Shown here in pieces: positions 19,420-32,480 of a stretch of 64,000 nucleotides of DNA. The notes under the pieces were generated by a model. It searched no databases. It was not told the origin of the DNA and worked only from the letters and a program-made list of their open reading frames with translations. The DNA is taken from contig MCFE01000078.1 in assembly GCA_002104905.1 (NCBI GenBank), forward strand, positions 62,001-126,000. Reading direction: 5' to 3'. Origin of the DNA: Basidiobolus meristosporus CBS 931.73 (taxonomy: Eukaryota; Basidiobolomycota; Basidiobolomycetes; Basidiobolales; Basidiobolaceae). The translations under genes and the position numbers were made by a program. Positions within the stretch are counted from its first letter, which is position 1, and every line of letters starts with the position of its first letter.

Positions 19420-20837
19420 TTAGTATGTTTGGATCCCATTACACCAGCCGTTGAATGGCAGGCAGCTGAAATATTTGCACCAAGGGCAGTATGTATTGGG
19501 ATTCACTCCGGCGTAGAAATATTTCAGACCTACTGAGTACAACACTACCACCACTACTAAGCCTAGCGCCCTCAGAATACGCTTGATCCACTTGTCCGTG
19601 GAAGAGGTATGAATAGTAGGAAGCAACGCCAACCCGGCGAAAACTCCGCAGACGAAGCCTCCAATGTGCGCAAAGTTGTCAATGCTAGGGAGAAGACCTA
19701 TGGCGAAGTTGATCAGCAGTACCAGCACCATTTTGATGAGTTCGCGACAAGGGCTCGCAAAGAGGGTCCAGTGCAATAGCAGGTTTACTAGCTGGCAGCC
19801 TATCAGACCAAAGAGTGCCCCAGATGCTCCAACCGAGGCTGACATTTGAAAGAAAGGTCAGTTCTACCGGGAACCAGGATCAATCACATTGACATTGAAC
19901 TTACGAAGATCTGGCGGGGCAAAGAGTGCACCAAAAATAAACCCACCGACCCCCGAAACCATGTACAGCGATGCCATCCTGAAAGGGCCTATCTCACGCT
20001 CCATTTGCGCACCAGTGGTAAGCTGAACTGTCATGTTGAGAAGATAATGAAGAACTCCCCCATGCAGAAAAACTGGCACGATAAACCGAAACCATTGGTT
20101 TGGGTGAGCCCCTTTGTACCCACCAAAACCACATAGGTATTCCAGGCTGTAATCCATCCCACCACTCCATACAACCGACTGGAACAGCACATTTGTACTG
20201 CGCATACAAGGGACGAATCGAGCCCCAATGTTGATTAATGTCTGGTCAATAAAAGCTTGTGTTAGGTTCAGTCATTGACGAATTAAACCCATGGAAGATC
20301 TACCTCTGGAGAAGGTCCTATCAGCCAATTGAAGTATGGTTGGGTTTGGATCCAGCTACCAGTTAACTGTGAGTTTCTAAAAAGTGAGTAAATTACTAGC
20401 GCCAACTGTGCCAGACTAACGGTTCTGATGAACCAAGGGCTCCAGCGTTTTCTTTCAGCGAGTTGCTTTTGAATCCGCGCCTGTTTAGAGTCAAGCATAG
20501 ACAGGTGTTGGGTAGGTGGGAGCGGTGGTGGTGATGGCGGCGTTGAGTACTGCAACGGTTGCTGGTAAGGCCTTGGAGCATATGGGTTGTTTTGTATGGT
20601 GGGAGCTCCAGTTGAGAGAAAACCTGGTTGTGGCGGCGGCATTTGCACTCTGTGGGAATAATTGGTTGGCTGCAGTGAATGCTGCTCAGTATACACCGAG
20701 GAATATACATTGTTTGAACCATTTTTCCGGACGTTGAAACCGGCTCTGCCATGGGAGACTCCTTCTGCGGGGAGAATGAGGTCAGGATCCTCTGAGTAGT
20801 GATCTCTTTTATTTAATTGCCCCCAACGAAACGACAT
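19420..20837 (-). CDS. Rhomboid-family intramembrane serine protease
   Basis: Three exons, 20304-20837, 19905-20241 and 19420-19838, joined to 429 aa. Rhomboids cleave membrane proteins within their transmembrane helices using a Ser-His dyad. The nucleophile lies in SVGASGALFG (S296) and the histidine in NFAHIGGF (H348). The HPNQWFRFIVPVFLHGG segment is the conserved L1/TM2 region (HxxWWR-like with W and R present). Several hydrophobic helices follow, with LLHYLLN-type asparagine spacing typical of active enzymes. The first 130 residues are a Pro/Gln-rich cytosolic tail. The C-terminal luminal end is Cys-containing (YCPWCKYFSCLPFNGWC). The frame is open 18 bp upstream of 20837 without an ATG, so that ATG is used. 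Substrates cannot be inferred. Confidence 0.92.
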
Positions 20838-21261
20838 GAACGACTTGTATCTCACCTAGCACAATCTGCGGAATGAAAATTGAACAGAAAAAAGACGGAA
20901 GCCCCCATATAATTATTGTGGTCCTAGTCTGTTTACTGAACGAACTTTCAGAATTCTATGAAGCATGGCCTTTACCGAGACTTGCCATATCAAAGGGTGT
21001 TTCCAAATTAAGCAATAAGCGCTTTACCATGTTTGGTTACTTTTAAGGAAGTTATTTTATCCACTAAGCTCTATTCAACAATACGGCTTTTACAGAACGA
21101 GAAAGACAGCCACGACTGATGCTGGGCAAAATTGAGGACATCAAATATAATCGCGGAAGGAAGCGCTGCAGATTACATAGAAATAAGTAACGGTGAGCAG
21201 GTACTTGTATTATTAGGCTAAGAGGCGGGAGAGGAGATCAAAATTAAATAGATAAACTAGA
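20838..21261. other. Intergenic between rhomboid and Rho-GEF genes
   Basis: 424 bp; upstream of the rhomboid gene and downstream of the Rho-GEF gene, both leftward. No further feature is recognised. Confidence 0.4.
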
Positions 21262-24200
21262 CTATACTACATCTGAAAGTGCGAGGCCAGCTTGACCCTC
21301 GGTGCTGGAAGTTGTAGGTGGTTGCAACCGTGTCGGCATTCGCAGCTGGAATATGTATTGATGATGACTCTGAAAGGGTTCCATAACACAGTAGATCCCG
21401 GTCTTGTTTTTGCCATTATTTAAACATCTCAGTCCGGTGGTTTCTATTACTTGTTCCAGCGCCCCAGTTTCGACATTTCTAATTTCAATAAAGGACGGGT
21501 TGAACCCAATCAAGTATGGATAATGTAAGGCGAGGGTCGTCGGTTGACCTTCCCATTCCATAAAGAACTCGGGTCTTGAACGATGTCCATCATTATCGAT
21601 GTAGAACACAAATTCGTCATAACATAGCAGAAGCTCTTCTGATCCGATTCGATACATGGCCAACGGCTTGTAGTGCTCATACTTCGTGAAGAAGCTGAAT
21701 TGGCGCTCGTTCTTGGGATCGGGGATGGCTCTGTGAGCCTCGTTCTCCAGGTCAAGAACCTCAAATCCCTTGCTGGACACGAGATACAGTCTCTTCTTCA
21801 TAAAGCAGATCGAGTTGAAATCGGTCGAGATGCAAAGCTGATTAGTCAACTTCAGGGCATAACCATTTTTCTGGCAGAGCAATTTGGGCTTCCCCTTGAC
21901 TTGACTGACTTTGACTGGCTCCAGGATTTTGCAAAACGATTTCAGCCCTTTGAGCTTCATGATTGCAACATACTTGTGGTCGTTCAGCGTGCCTGCACAG
22001 AAGTAAGTAACATGCGAGGCAAGCTTTTGTCCATGGCGATTTACGAATCTCTTGGGATTGTCCAACAAGTCGATACTGTAGCAAATCAATAATCTATCCT
22101 GCAACACCAGTATCATCTCGAACTCCTCCAGAATTTCGATGTGCCGTATCTTTTCCAGGCTCAGCACTTTACTAAAGCTTGTAGAATTCCCTTCGATACC
22201 GACATACACTCCATCATCTGCGCCAATCACGATCTTCCGCGACTTGTTGGCGGCAGTGTAGTGCGTGGAACATGTGATCCTACACACAAGGCCAAATGTA
22301 GAATCTGAGATGGTTATGATATCAAACGCATGAGGTCTTTCCATCATTCTGCGGGCACGCTGATCCTGTATTCTGTTGACCCATTGCTTCCGCTCAGCAG
22401 GAGAGGTGGCGAGTAGTGTGTAAGTCGACCCGCGTTTACTGATGTGGGTGAAGCAAAAGGGGAACCCTAGTTTAACAGAATCCGACACCGCGGGGGAAAC
22501 TGAATCAGGCTCATTAAAGGTAAATAGCTCCAACGGGATTGGCTGAAGAGAAGAGAAGAGAAGAGGGTGGTTTAGACAATGTAACAATTACAAATCGCGT
22601 GAATACTCACCCTTCCATAAACCCGATAGAAAACGGAGCCATTGGAGTGTTTTTTTTCCTTGGTGAGCAGGAAAACATGATCAAAAAGGAACACCCGCAG
22701 AGAATGGCCGGTGGGTCGCTTAAATTGGCCTTCACGGATCAGCTTACGATTCGGGTCATTCAGTTGTAAATCCTGCAACGAATCGGGGAGTGAGCATTTT
22801 GAAAATCACTGAAACCGTGAGGGATGCCTACCTGAAATTCACCAGGCTTGAATACGATTTGGTCCATCAGATCGTGAATGCGAATGACGGAGTTGCGCTG
22901 CCCAGTTTCTTCATTGATTCTTTTCAAGATCTCTCGAATTCCATCTAAGGCCTTTCTAAGGATCTCCTTGTCTGGATTTGTCTCGGGTGTGTATTTGATA
23001 ATGCTTTCGAACAGAAGATTATATCTTCCCAGGCGGGTGGTAGGCCGGCTCATGAAGCTCTTCAGATCCAGTTTCCTTGTTTCTGGGTTTCTCTCTTGCT
23101 CCTATTTGATGTACGAGTATGTTAGATCTCTTCTTGATAGGATGGAGGGCATTGGTGTTACTTACTTGTAGATATTTTACCAAGTTCTGATTCTTCTTCA
23201 ATTCTTTGTCCAGAACCCGCTGTGCAACAACCAGATTAGAGCCATATTCCAGATAAGCTTCCATTGCTTTGATCTCGCATAGATAAATATCTCCGATTTC
23301 CTGGACGACTAGGTTCTGGTTCTGTCTCGCAACTAAGGCCTCAACAATTCTATTGTGCACCACCTCCAATTCTTTAATATTGGCAAAAAGGTCTTGAAGA
23401 AACGAGTCGACACGCTCCTTCTCTATTATCTCCTTTTCTTTCAGCGGGATGACAAATACCTAAGATTAGAACATCAGTTGAAATTCCGATAGAAGTAAAT
23501 GTCGCATTTCCGTTACCTTTTCGATCAATCTCAAGTCAGCCAGGTATTCCTCCTCAGTATAAATAGTTTCGAATATGATTTCCTGTCGCTTTATATCCTT
23601 TTCCGACATGTTTTGTGTAACCTCTGGTGGGACAGTATTTGCCCAACACCTCAGCTATTTTGTATCAGTGCTACGTCCCATTATCATAGGATAACAAGTT
23701 AACAACGTACCTTATCCCCTACTACCTCAATGCTTCTTCTAGATGGCTCCTGTGATTGATCTTGATCTTTAACCAAGGAATTGTGACTTGTATTCTTGGA
23801 ATCAACATCCAGATCGTCTGACAGTATTGATTCTTCCGAGATGGTAGAAACTTCATTTTGTTCGTTTTGGAACTCCTCCAATTGGAATACTGCACTGTCG
23901 GCATGAAGGCTGGACACTCCATCCATCTCTTTAAGCTCTTTGTCGCAGAAAGATGTGGACAAGCTAAATTCGTCGCTCGATAGATCAGACATTACCGAAG
24001 CTTCATCCAAATTCCTCGATTGTCTGGTGCAACCAGCTGAATTTGTATCAGAATCTGACTCCTTAACATCAGGCTCCTTTGCACTTTCTATAGGTGCCAG
24101 TACAATTGGATGGACAGGTGAGCTTTTTGCGGATTCGAGGGTTTCCTTGATTTTGCTCAAAGTGGGCCTTAGGTCAACACTGTGCCTCAAATCGATAATC

Positions 24201-25278
24201 TCCGCCAACGGCTTCTCATCATCATCAGAAGTGTCTTTAATATCCTTATGGCTATCTTCATGGAATTGCTGGCTTAACTCGGGCACTGAAGATTTGCGTA
24301 ACGTTTGCGCTTCCGTCTGGACATTTAAACATGATTGAAGAAGCAAGGAACCTTGTCGATGAGTGTTCATATCACGTCTTGGCGTCGCAGTAGGTGACGC
24401 ACCAAGTTCGATTTGCGGATTGTCACTACCGGACTCAGCGATCGCTTCCTTGAAGTGGTTGAAATATGGTGATTTTCAATAAATGCTCTCAGTTCTAATA
24501 AGCAAACCTCCTTGCTGTGTCCTCTTACCTGAATTGTGTGAATCCTCTTGAAAATTCGCGATTCAGGGGAAGCTGATATTTCGGTATCGATGTTCGTCGA
24601 AGATTTATGCCGAAACTGTATTGAGGGGCGCTTTGGAGAGGAAATCCTTTGCTCTAATCCTGATACTAGTAAGCTATCGGTGGTAATCGACGGGGGAAGA
24701 GGACACGACGACTTCCGGGGGATTTGTGGAAGGGGTTTGTTATGATTCGGTGCTTTACGATATTCGTAAAATGCACTATTTTCTGGTTTAAGTGGCTTAC
24801 ATACAATTAAGGTTGGCTCGTCGTTGTTACATTGCGAAAAGAAGGGTTTTTGTTGTGGTGCAGGAAGTTGTTTTCTATTATCGATATTAAGTGAGTTAAG
24901 CACTGGTGTAGAGCTTCTCTTTAAGGTTCTATTACTCCCGTTGGTGGGGAGAATCGAAAGATTTGGGCTTGACAGTATTTTTGGACTGTCATTCAAAGAT
25001 AAACATCGCTCTCTATGCGATGGAGAATTTCCTGGGCTTCTCTCTACATACCAACTAGGTCTTGGTGGAAGCGGTGGACTATCATATATAGTTCTGGGAG
25101 AACCCGATACATTACGAGTAAAGACACTAATAGCAGGAGTATTTTGACTTTCTTGGGAGGAATCAGTAGGTGATAGAGGATAAGGAAATAGAGGAGATGG
25201 AGGTCGTTTGATGTTTTCACGGTTCAATGACAAATGGGTATATGGCGAGTTTGGAGGTGGTGAAGAACTCCCCATCAT
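21262..25278 (-). CDS. Rho1 guanine-nucleotide exchange factor (DH-PH-CNH, Rom1/Rom2 type)
   Basis: Seven exons: 24529-25278, 23711-24448, 23517-23654, 23166-23459, 22832-23101, 22611-22772 and 21262-22542. All joints fall in phase 0, giving 1210 aa. Rom-type GEFs activate Rho1 in the cell-wall integrity pathway, upstream of glucan synthase and protein kinase C. Residues 1-500 are low complexity, Pro/Ser-rich then acidic. The DH domain starts at KRQEIIFETIYTEEEYLADL (about 510) and runs to about 705, including RLGRYNLLFESIIKYTP. A PH domain (about 725-860) contains the FDHVFLLTKEKK strand. The citron-homology (CNH) domain covers about 880-1190. The two ATGs at 25278 and 25275 are adjacent; either may be used. 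A DEP domain, present in some Rom proteins, is not recognisable here. Confidence 0.93.
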
Positions 25279-25840
25279 TCACTTGTCTAGAGATAAAAAG
25301 GGACGGGTTGCGTAGAGCAAATCTGCTATTTGAGTATATAATATTAGTCAGAAATTCACATCGATCACCTTAGAAAGTGGCTTCATCAAAATCTGATATT
25401 ATTTGAGGTGATTAAAACTAGGTAGATATTATTGGAATGCTACACAGTATCAATCCGGATAAGTCAAGCTGATCATTTATCCACTCACCAAAATGTTTAC
25501 TAAATAAATAGCCTTCTTTGATTTGCATATAGCAGTTTCTAGTACCTCTGTGATTTGCTCAAGCAGGATCCACTAAATGAGGTCTTTTATCAGCCAATGG
25601 TATGAATATATGCAAAGTCGTATTTTCGTGAAATACGATAAAATCTATAAAATCAGGCAATCGAATACCAACCATGACACGTTCTAGATCACAATGGATG
25701 TTTACCTATCCCTTGACTGTTAAATATAAGTCAATAGTCTTTAATTAGCACTTGTTATTCTTCAGATTAATACGGAATATTACAAAAGTTCAACAGTGTG
25801 GTCATGTGAATACTCGCACCATTGGGAGACATTCTGAGGC
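25279..25840. other. Intergenic between Rho-GEF and CUL3
   Basis: 562 AT-rich bp that must hold the Rho-GEF promoter and the CUL3 3' end. No open frame or RNA signature is seen. Confidence 0.4.
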
Positions 25841-28800
25841 CTAAGCCAAGTAGTTATAGATTTTCCTAACAAGGTGGAAGAAGTGAGTTGACTGATGGGT
25901 GAATTCATCCCGAAAACAAGCTGCTTACCGATCATCTTCGGATCTTTCTATATACTCGCGCTCAATCAGCGCTTCAATACGTTTCTTTATGTCCATCGGA
26001 TTCGGCAAGAAGCGTGAGGATAATTGACGGGTGACCTCTGATATGAGGTTGTTGTGCCCCATCGTTTTACGATCTTTCATGATTCGTACCGCAGCCGCCT
26101 CAATCTGATGTTTACGATCTTCATCTACTCGTTCACGTGTTTCCTTTCTTTCTCCCTCATTCTCCGCTTTGCTAGCAATGGTCTGAATTTTGATACGGGC
26201 TAATGGAGCACTAAATTCCGAGTTAAACATGAACCGATCCGTTTCGTGAACTTCTCTCGATTTGGGTTCTTTCAGTAAAATCTTATATTTGGCACATGCA
26301 AGGGATTGTAGGTGACGCTTGAGCTCATTTTCAGGAATTTCCGAGTCGCTTTTGATTTGCTAGGATGCCAGTTTTCATTAGAATTACAACGGATTGATGT
26401 ATAATACCGCATATTTGTTATACTTCATATGTTAAGTGCTCCCCTTCTTCCACATCGTTGAAAAGCATCAAGATAACCATCTGGTAGGTAGATACGTTTA
26501 ACTCGTGTTTCTTGGTTTTGAATTGGGTACGGATGTCTGCTGAGCCCTAAATAAAATGAGATAAGCCTTGGTCTGGCTTAATACTGCATTTTGGGATTCG
26601 TACAAGATTTGTTTGCCATGTAAGACGACGCCCACTATGTCTTCCAAGATAAAAGTTTTCAAAGGTTTGACAGGCGGCCATGACTTCAGGGGGGAGCATA
26701 CACGAGGTGCTCGAGGTATTAACAGGCCAAAAGGTGGATGTCAATACAGATACATGGAGCTCAATGGGCATACCCTGTCTCATGAGTTTTCGCTCAAATG
26801 AATGAATAATTCACGTGATCTATCTGTATACGGAGTACATTACCTCATTTTCTGTCAGATTGTTGATATACTCTTTGAAATCTGACATGGTATCAGATGT
26901 CAGTCTCATATCATTGAACATCCCTTCCAATTTGGTGGTGAATTGGTAGCCACATTCAATCTAGAAATATCCGTTATTTGAAGGTATTGGGGCCGTCTAA
27001 TGAAAGTAATAAAACCACCTTCAATTTAGATATCATTCCACGTTCAGCATCATCAGAAACGCTTCTTCCAGTCAAGAGACGTTTCGCAAGGTGTTGCTTG
27101 TAGTATCTTTCAAAGACATCTTTTTCTTCTATGAAACGAAATACTGATATCGTTTTATCCAGAAGCAAATCAACCTCTTCCTCTGATTTCTTGAAGCCGT
27201 TGAGTTATGTGAGATAAATCCGAATACATCATAGTTATACTCACCCCTTTAAGCCCTTTCTTGAGGTTTTCATCAATAAATAATGATAAATATTCTGGAC
27301 TTTTCTGATTTTTGTTGATGAAGCTTTCGAAAGCCTAAAATTAAAATTCTCGTCAGATAGAGGGCTTAGGTATACGTAAGTATCAACGTACATTATTGAT
27401 TGCAATCTGAAATTGCTTATCTTTACCAGTTGCCAGTTCAAGTACTTCGTCGAATTTGTCTTTCAGATCCAACACATCTTGAACCCATCTGAGCGCTATG
27501 CTCATAGCGGCGTTAATTCCGGACCCTTTCCCTGTAGTGCTATCTACTGCTTCGCAGTTCGAGTTTATAGTATCCCCAAGTTTTTTGATATGTTGGTTGA
27601 TTGCCGCTTTCATTTCAGCATGACCTGACTCAATGCGCGCAAGTAATTTGTACATTCGAAGAATATCTACAACGAAGATTAGTCAAAAAGCCGTGTTTTT
27701 CGGTCAAGTCAGCATACACACCTTCATTCCTATCATTCATCAACATAGCAACTAAGCCAGAGTTTTCCATCTATAACGCGATATACAAATATCAACATCG
27801 ATTGCCCATGGAAACCATAAGGTTTATTACCTCAATGATGATCTTGAGATGATTCTCCAGCATTTCCTTCTCAATGATTGACCTAATCTTGGGCTCAGTA
27901 CCCGAGTATAAATAGTGCTGAGAACGTTGTTCTTCTTCGGTGAGCCGCTTCTCAACCTATTCTAAAAATGAATATGTGCAGAGATAAGGGAAAGTAGAAT
28001 CGATGGATACATGACCTTTCTTAAATACTCCGGTGAATCACAAGCTCCAATAAGAGTTTGACCTTCCACTCTGTAAAACTGTGCGCTTGATTCGAGAAAC
28101 TTGCTCTCAAAGTCGACTTGATATACAGTAAAGAAGGAATTACCATCATCAGCCAAGTCCAACAACATATCGATAGTGGTTTTGATTACGCCTCTGTCGA
28201 TCATTTCACCTTCTCGTTCTCGCAGAATTTGTTGGAGCACCACTGCTACTAGCTGCGGTTGAATGCAGAACTTTGGAGAACGTAACACTTCATCTCTAAA
28301 AAGACATAACCCCAAGTCGTAAATGGGTGGACAATCCGGGGTTTTGGCCGAATAGATACGGTCCTACATTAAGCACATCATCAGCTTATTTTCCTGTCGA
28401 TATCACTCAAAGAGAAATCATATGTGAATTACCATATACAACAAAATATCCCTAATCATACGCATACATGTAACGTGCTCTGTCCAAACGGCATTCAACG
28501 TCTTAAGAGAGGTGATGCAGCTAGTGCCATTCGTAGAGATTCCCCCACTACTATTGCCAGAACTATTAAATGCAGGTACGATCTTGTTGATCGTTTCGTC
28601 CTTTAAATGCTCCGCGATAACGCCCTTGACACCAGTGTATAATTTTTCTCCACATTTATGCAAAACCATGTTGTATGCAGTACGATACAGCTCTTCGAAG
28701 CTTAAAGTTGATACATTTTTACAATAGATTTGTCGTATCGCTTGAGATATTTTTTCCCAACTTTCCTCGGAATGTTTTTCTGTGACCGCCTAAACAGGGG

Positions 28801-29093
28801 AGAATAGGTAATACAAGGTAAACAAATAAAATAAGACCTGGTCAGTGACTGGATGTTGTTTAAAGTAGAAGAATTAAAACATGCAATCAAATAATATGAG
28901 TAGGTAGCGGATAGCTGTTGAGGGTGGCACCCATTAGCTTATATTCGGTGAAGACTTTATGGAACATGGTCACACCCAGCCTTAAACAAACCTCAGAAAC
29001 GCCACAAATTGAAAAGGAAACTGAAGAAAATGTTCATACTTTACGTGGTGGCGCTCTAATTCTAATTTTGGGTTTGGGACTAACGTACGACAT
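25841..29093 (-). CDS. CUL3: Cullin-3 (scaffold of BTB-type ubiquitin ligases)
   Basis: I place 13 exons: 29040-29093, 28433-28789, 28016-28363, 27831-27956, 27722-27770, 27392-27666, 27245-27334, 27019-27189, 26844-26960, 26604-26792, 26424-26546, 25929-26359 and 25841-25865. They close to 784 aa (human CUL3 768). It holds BTB substrate adaptors at the N-terminus and the RBX1 RING protein at the C-terminus. The short exon 1 carries [10 protein letters not shown], matching the CUL3 N-terminus. [24 protein letters not shown] follows in exon 2. The cullin-homology region has [18 protein letters not shown]. The C-terminal winged helix contains [15 protein letters not shown] with the neddylation lysine, and [14 protein letters not shown]. 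The last exon encodes only KIYNYLA after a split Arg codon. Intron 1 (about 250 bp) is longer than the others. Confidence 0.95.
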
Positions 29094-29492
29094 AGGCGAA
29101 GTCGGGTCAATGAGTTGATACAGGTGAACAACAGAATGAACTTCTGTCAAAGAATTAGTAAATACAGCCGAGTTAAAAAGGGGCACAGCTTGATTAGCCA
29201 TTAAAATATATGTACCAAATGTATATGTATAATCGGCGTGTGAGGGTACTGTGGTAGTTTAATGCTAATTTTAGTGACGTTGGTTGTGACCTGATCCAAT
29301 TCTCAAACCACGTGATTTTGAGAAGATTCAAGAAAAAAAACCTCGTGAAGCTAGAATTCGATCAAATTGTGGGATGGGGTGGTAGATACTAACCCTAAAT
29401 TGAAACAAATAGGCCAACTCATAAAAAAGGGAAACATCGAAATCAGGACCTTCTCTTTTACGCACGTTCAACGGGCACTTTTTGCATCCAAC
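29094..29492. other. Shared upstream region of CUL3 and RPS6
   Basis: 399 bp between the divergent starts of CUL3 (29093, minus) and RPS6 (29493, plus); it must supply both promoters. An A-rich tract (about 29332-29341) lies on the RPS6 side. No further element is assigned. Confidence 0.45.
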
Positions 29493-30366
29493 ATGAAGGT
29501 AATCAACGATCCATCTCGATATCCATCTTATGCATCAGTCCTTCAACACCATTATTAACTTTCATATAACTAGTTGAACATCGCCAACCCAGCTACTGGC
29601 TGCCAAAAGACCATCGAAATTGATGATGAGCGCAAGGTGTAAGTAGACACACACCAAAACGAATTAACCCCAAGAACGTATATTGATGTGCACTTCTTAT
29701 AGTCGTGCTTTCTACGACAAACGTATGTCTGCTGAAGTTCCAGGTGACTCCCTCGGTGACGAGTTCAAGGGATACGTTTTCCGTATCACCGGTGGTAACG
29801 ATAAGCAAGGTTTCCCTATGAAGCAAGGTATCCTTCTTCCCCACCGTGTTCGCCTTCTTTTGTCCAAGGGCCACTCTTGCTACCGCCCCCGTCGTACTGG
29901 TGAGCGCAAGAGAAAGTCTGTCCGCGGTTGCATCGTCGGCTCCGATCTTTCTGTCCTCTCCTTGGTCATTGTCAAGCAAGGTGAACAGGAACTCCCAGGA
30001 TTGACTGATACCACCGTTCCCAAGCGCCTGGGTCCCAAGAGAGCCTCCAAGCTCAGAAAGATGTTCAATCTCACCAAGGACGATGATGTTCGCAAGTTCG
30101 TCATTCGCCGTGAGGTCCAACCTAAGAACGCTGAGAAGAAGCCCTACACCAAGGCCCCCAAGATTCAACGTCTTGTTACCCCCCTCACTCTCCAACGTAA
30201 GAGACACAGAATTGCTCTTAAGCGCAAGAACTCCCAAGCTTCCAAGGAGGCTGCTGCCGAATACGCCAAACTTCTTGCCCAACGCGTCAAGGAGCAACGT
30301 GAGAGAAAGGAGGAGATCAAGAAGAGAAGACTCAGTTCTCAACACGCTTCCGCTGCCAAGAACTAA
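29493..30366 (+). CDS. RPS6: 40S ribosomal protein S6 (eS6)
   Basis: Three exons, 29493-29498 (only ATG AAG), 29574-29638 and 29703-30366, give 244 aa. It is a small-subunit ribosomal protein and target of TORC1/S6-kinase type signalling. The tiny first exon is supported because eS6 starts with Met-Lys-Leu-Asn and exon 2 begins [19 protein letters not shown]. Exon 3 holds the strongly conserved [15 protein letters not shown]-like and [17 protein letters not shown] motifs and [17 protein letters not shown]. The C-terminus has [13 protein letters not shown] with phosphorylatable serines after paired Arg, as in yeast and animals. Codon use is visibly biased (AAG, CGT, ACC), as expected for high expression. 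The first intron follows the second codon, a common position in ribosomal protein genes. Confidence 0.97.
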
Positions 30367-30548
30367 TTCCCTCAGTAATGAAATCATCCTTTATAACAAT
30401 AACCATGTTTACTTGAATAAAGCACAGTATTGTGGTCAAATATTCGAAAGGTTGATGTTAGTTAAATTAGTTACTTTAGTTCTAGGAATTTATTCAATCG
30501 CAAATATCTCGAGATATGGAAGGGAAAAATCAACATGTTGCTATTCAT

Positions 30549-30968
30549 TTAATTACGGGTAGGCTTGAGGGAATCGAAGTGGGCACGTTCAGCAACTTCT
30601 CTTTCGACTTCGTCAATAATGGGCTGAAGATAGCGAATATCATCTTCAGGCTTAGTCCACTTCTCCTTAGGAAGTTCGGTATGACTCAAACTACACTGCA
30701 TGGCAACACGCAAACGATAGGCTCTATCGTAAGCCTCTTTTTCGGAAAGACGCCTCAAGGCCTCTCTCACAACATCACTCTCCTCGGCAATAATGTCATC
30801 GTAACGTAAACCTAAGCAAATCCATGCTCAGTAATCAGGTCAAGGACTAAAGGAAAAATTAACTCTACCTAATTTACGATAACCAGCAGCGTTGGCGTAG
30901 GCGTTGCCTAAGGGAACAAAGATCTTCTTCAAGAAAGAGCTGCTTTTAATGTAATTGGCAAGGGACAT
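30549..30968 (-). CDS. QCR7: Cytochrome b-c1 complex subunit 7
   Basis: Two exons, 30869-30968 and 30549-30811, give 120 aa. It is a matrix-side subunit of respiratory complex III that contacts cytochrome b and is needed for assembly. The product reads MSLANYIKSSSFLKK, then AGYRKLGLRYDDIIAEES across the splice junction, then VREALRRLSEKEAYDRAYRL and LPKEKWTKPEDDIRYLQP, which are diagnostic of the QCR7/UQCRB family. The length matches the family (about 111-127 aa). It is convergent with RPS6, with 182 bp between the two stop codons. Confidence 0.96.
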
Positions 30969-32480
30969 ATTGAAGAATAGGTCAAGTGCGGTCAAGAGAG
31001 AATTGTTGCGGGGGAAAGATTGGAAATTTTTCGAGTCAGGATAAGGGAGAAAAATTGATTCCACTAATACCCCAATCCTCCAATATAGGAACAAATTACA
31101 TTGACTTGTGCTACAGTGCGTCGCAAGTATTTGGAGCCCCAACAATGTCAACAGGATTGGATTTTGTTGGTTCATGAGTAATGCCAATCTGGGGTTATCT
31201 AAATATAAACCAATCATGCAATGTACATCTGTAGATCACTGCTATTCCTCCACAATAATTGCTTGGCTTAATGCCAACTACACTACAGCGTTACTGCTTT
31301 TTACGATTCACCCAGTGGAAGTCAATGCAGTAACGGTACACCAACTAAAATGGTATCACAAAGTATGGAAGGTAAGCGGTTCTAGTCTGCTCTTTGGTCT
31401 GCTCGGAGTGAGGGTTGAAGAATAGCTCGGCAAACATTGGAATTGAAGCTGTAACCACATAAGAACTGCAGATAATGACAGGGATCCGGATATTGATATA
31501 TCTAAGAGTACTATTAACTCCAGAAGGTTTAGGCTAAGGAATACTTGTGGTATATGAATACAAATATCAAAGAAACAATGGGAGCTGAAAAAATGCTGCG
31601 AACTACATCATACATTGGAACTACTTGTGAATATGCAACAACAGGCGCAAGAAACGGGCTTCATGATTAGGACAAATCAATCGCGACATTTTCTCACCAG
31701 TGGCCACTTAATTAGTTGTTACGGTTACATAAGATATTACCCAAGATTTTCATAAATCTATAGATAATATCGCGAACATGTAAACAACTCAAGATCGATC
31801 GAGTGCAGAAATATAGCAAACATGTTTGTTGCCTCCATTTGCTTCATTTCTTAGTTGAGTTCGCAATGGCATTACCTCGTACACTTTGCCATGGACTGAC
31901 ACCAGCTGAGATTGAGCTTAGCAGAAAACGAAATGATCGAGATTTTATCCAACTTCCGCATTAGAATATGTACCAAAGAGGAGCTGTTCCATCGGTATTT
32001 TACCAGTGGATCTTAGCTACAGTGTATATACTTTCGCATAAATCATAAAGCTACTAGTCACTCCATAGAAATCGGACTGCTGCTTAAACTCTTTATTGAT
32101 CAAGAAACGAGGTACGGACCTTCCAAAGATAGTGGACATGGTGGAATAAAAAAAGGGAGGTAATTTACGATTACTAAAATAGAGTTGACACAACATGGTA
32201 TTATAATATGTTACGAGCGGAGGGTGAGTCTGAGAAATTACAAAATACCCCGCTCCTTAATCGGATATAATAAATCAATCACTGCAAATAACTGGAAGAG
32301 TTAAAGTCAACCAAAGGATATGTTTTAGAATGGCCAAAAGTTATGCACTACTTTGATCAAAACAAACCGATGGAATTCGCTTTGGAACGAGAGAATCGAC
32401 TAGTAAACTGACTTTCCACCGGGGAATATATTACAAGCAACTCGACCATTCGAAATTGATGCTCTAACAGAGCTGGATAT
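30969..32480. other. 1.5 kb intergenic stretch
   Basis: It lies between QCR7 and the KASH-like gene, both on the minus strand. A 105-codon open frame at 31108-31425 (+) has no ATG-proximal context, domain or splice support and is considered chance. No repeat or RNA gene is recognised. Confidence 0.4.

Noticed and set aside
29593-30387. Long minus-strand frame (264 codons) across RPS6
   Set aside because: A shadow of the codon-biased eS6 gene; Leu/Ser-rich antisense translation without homology.
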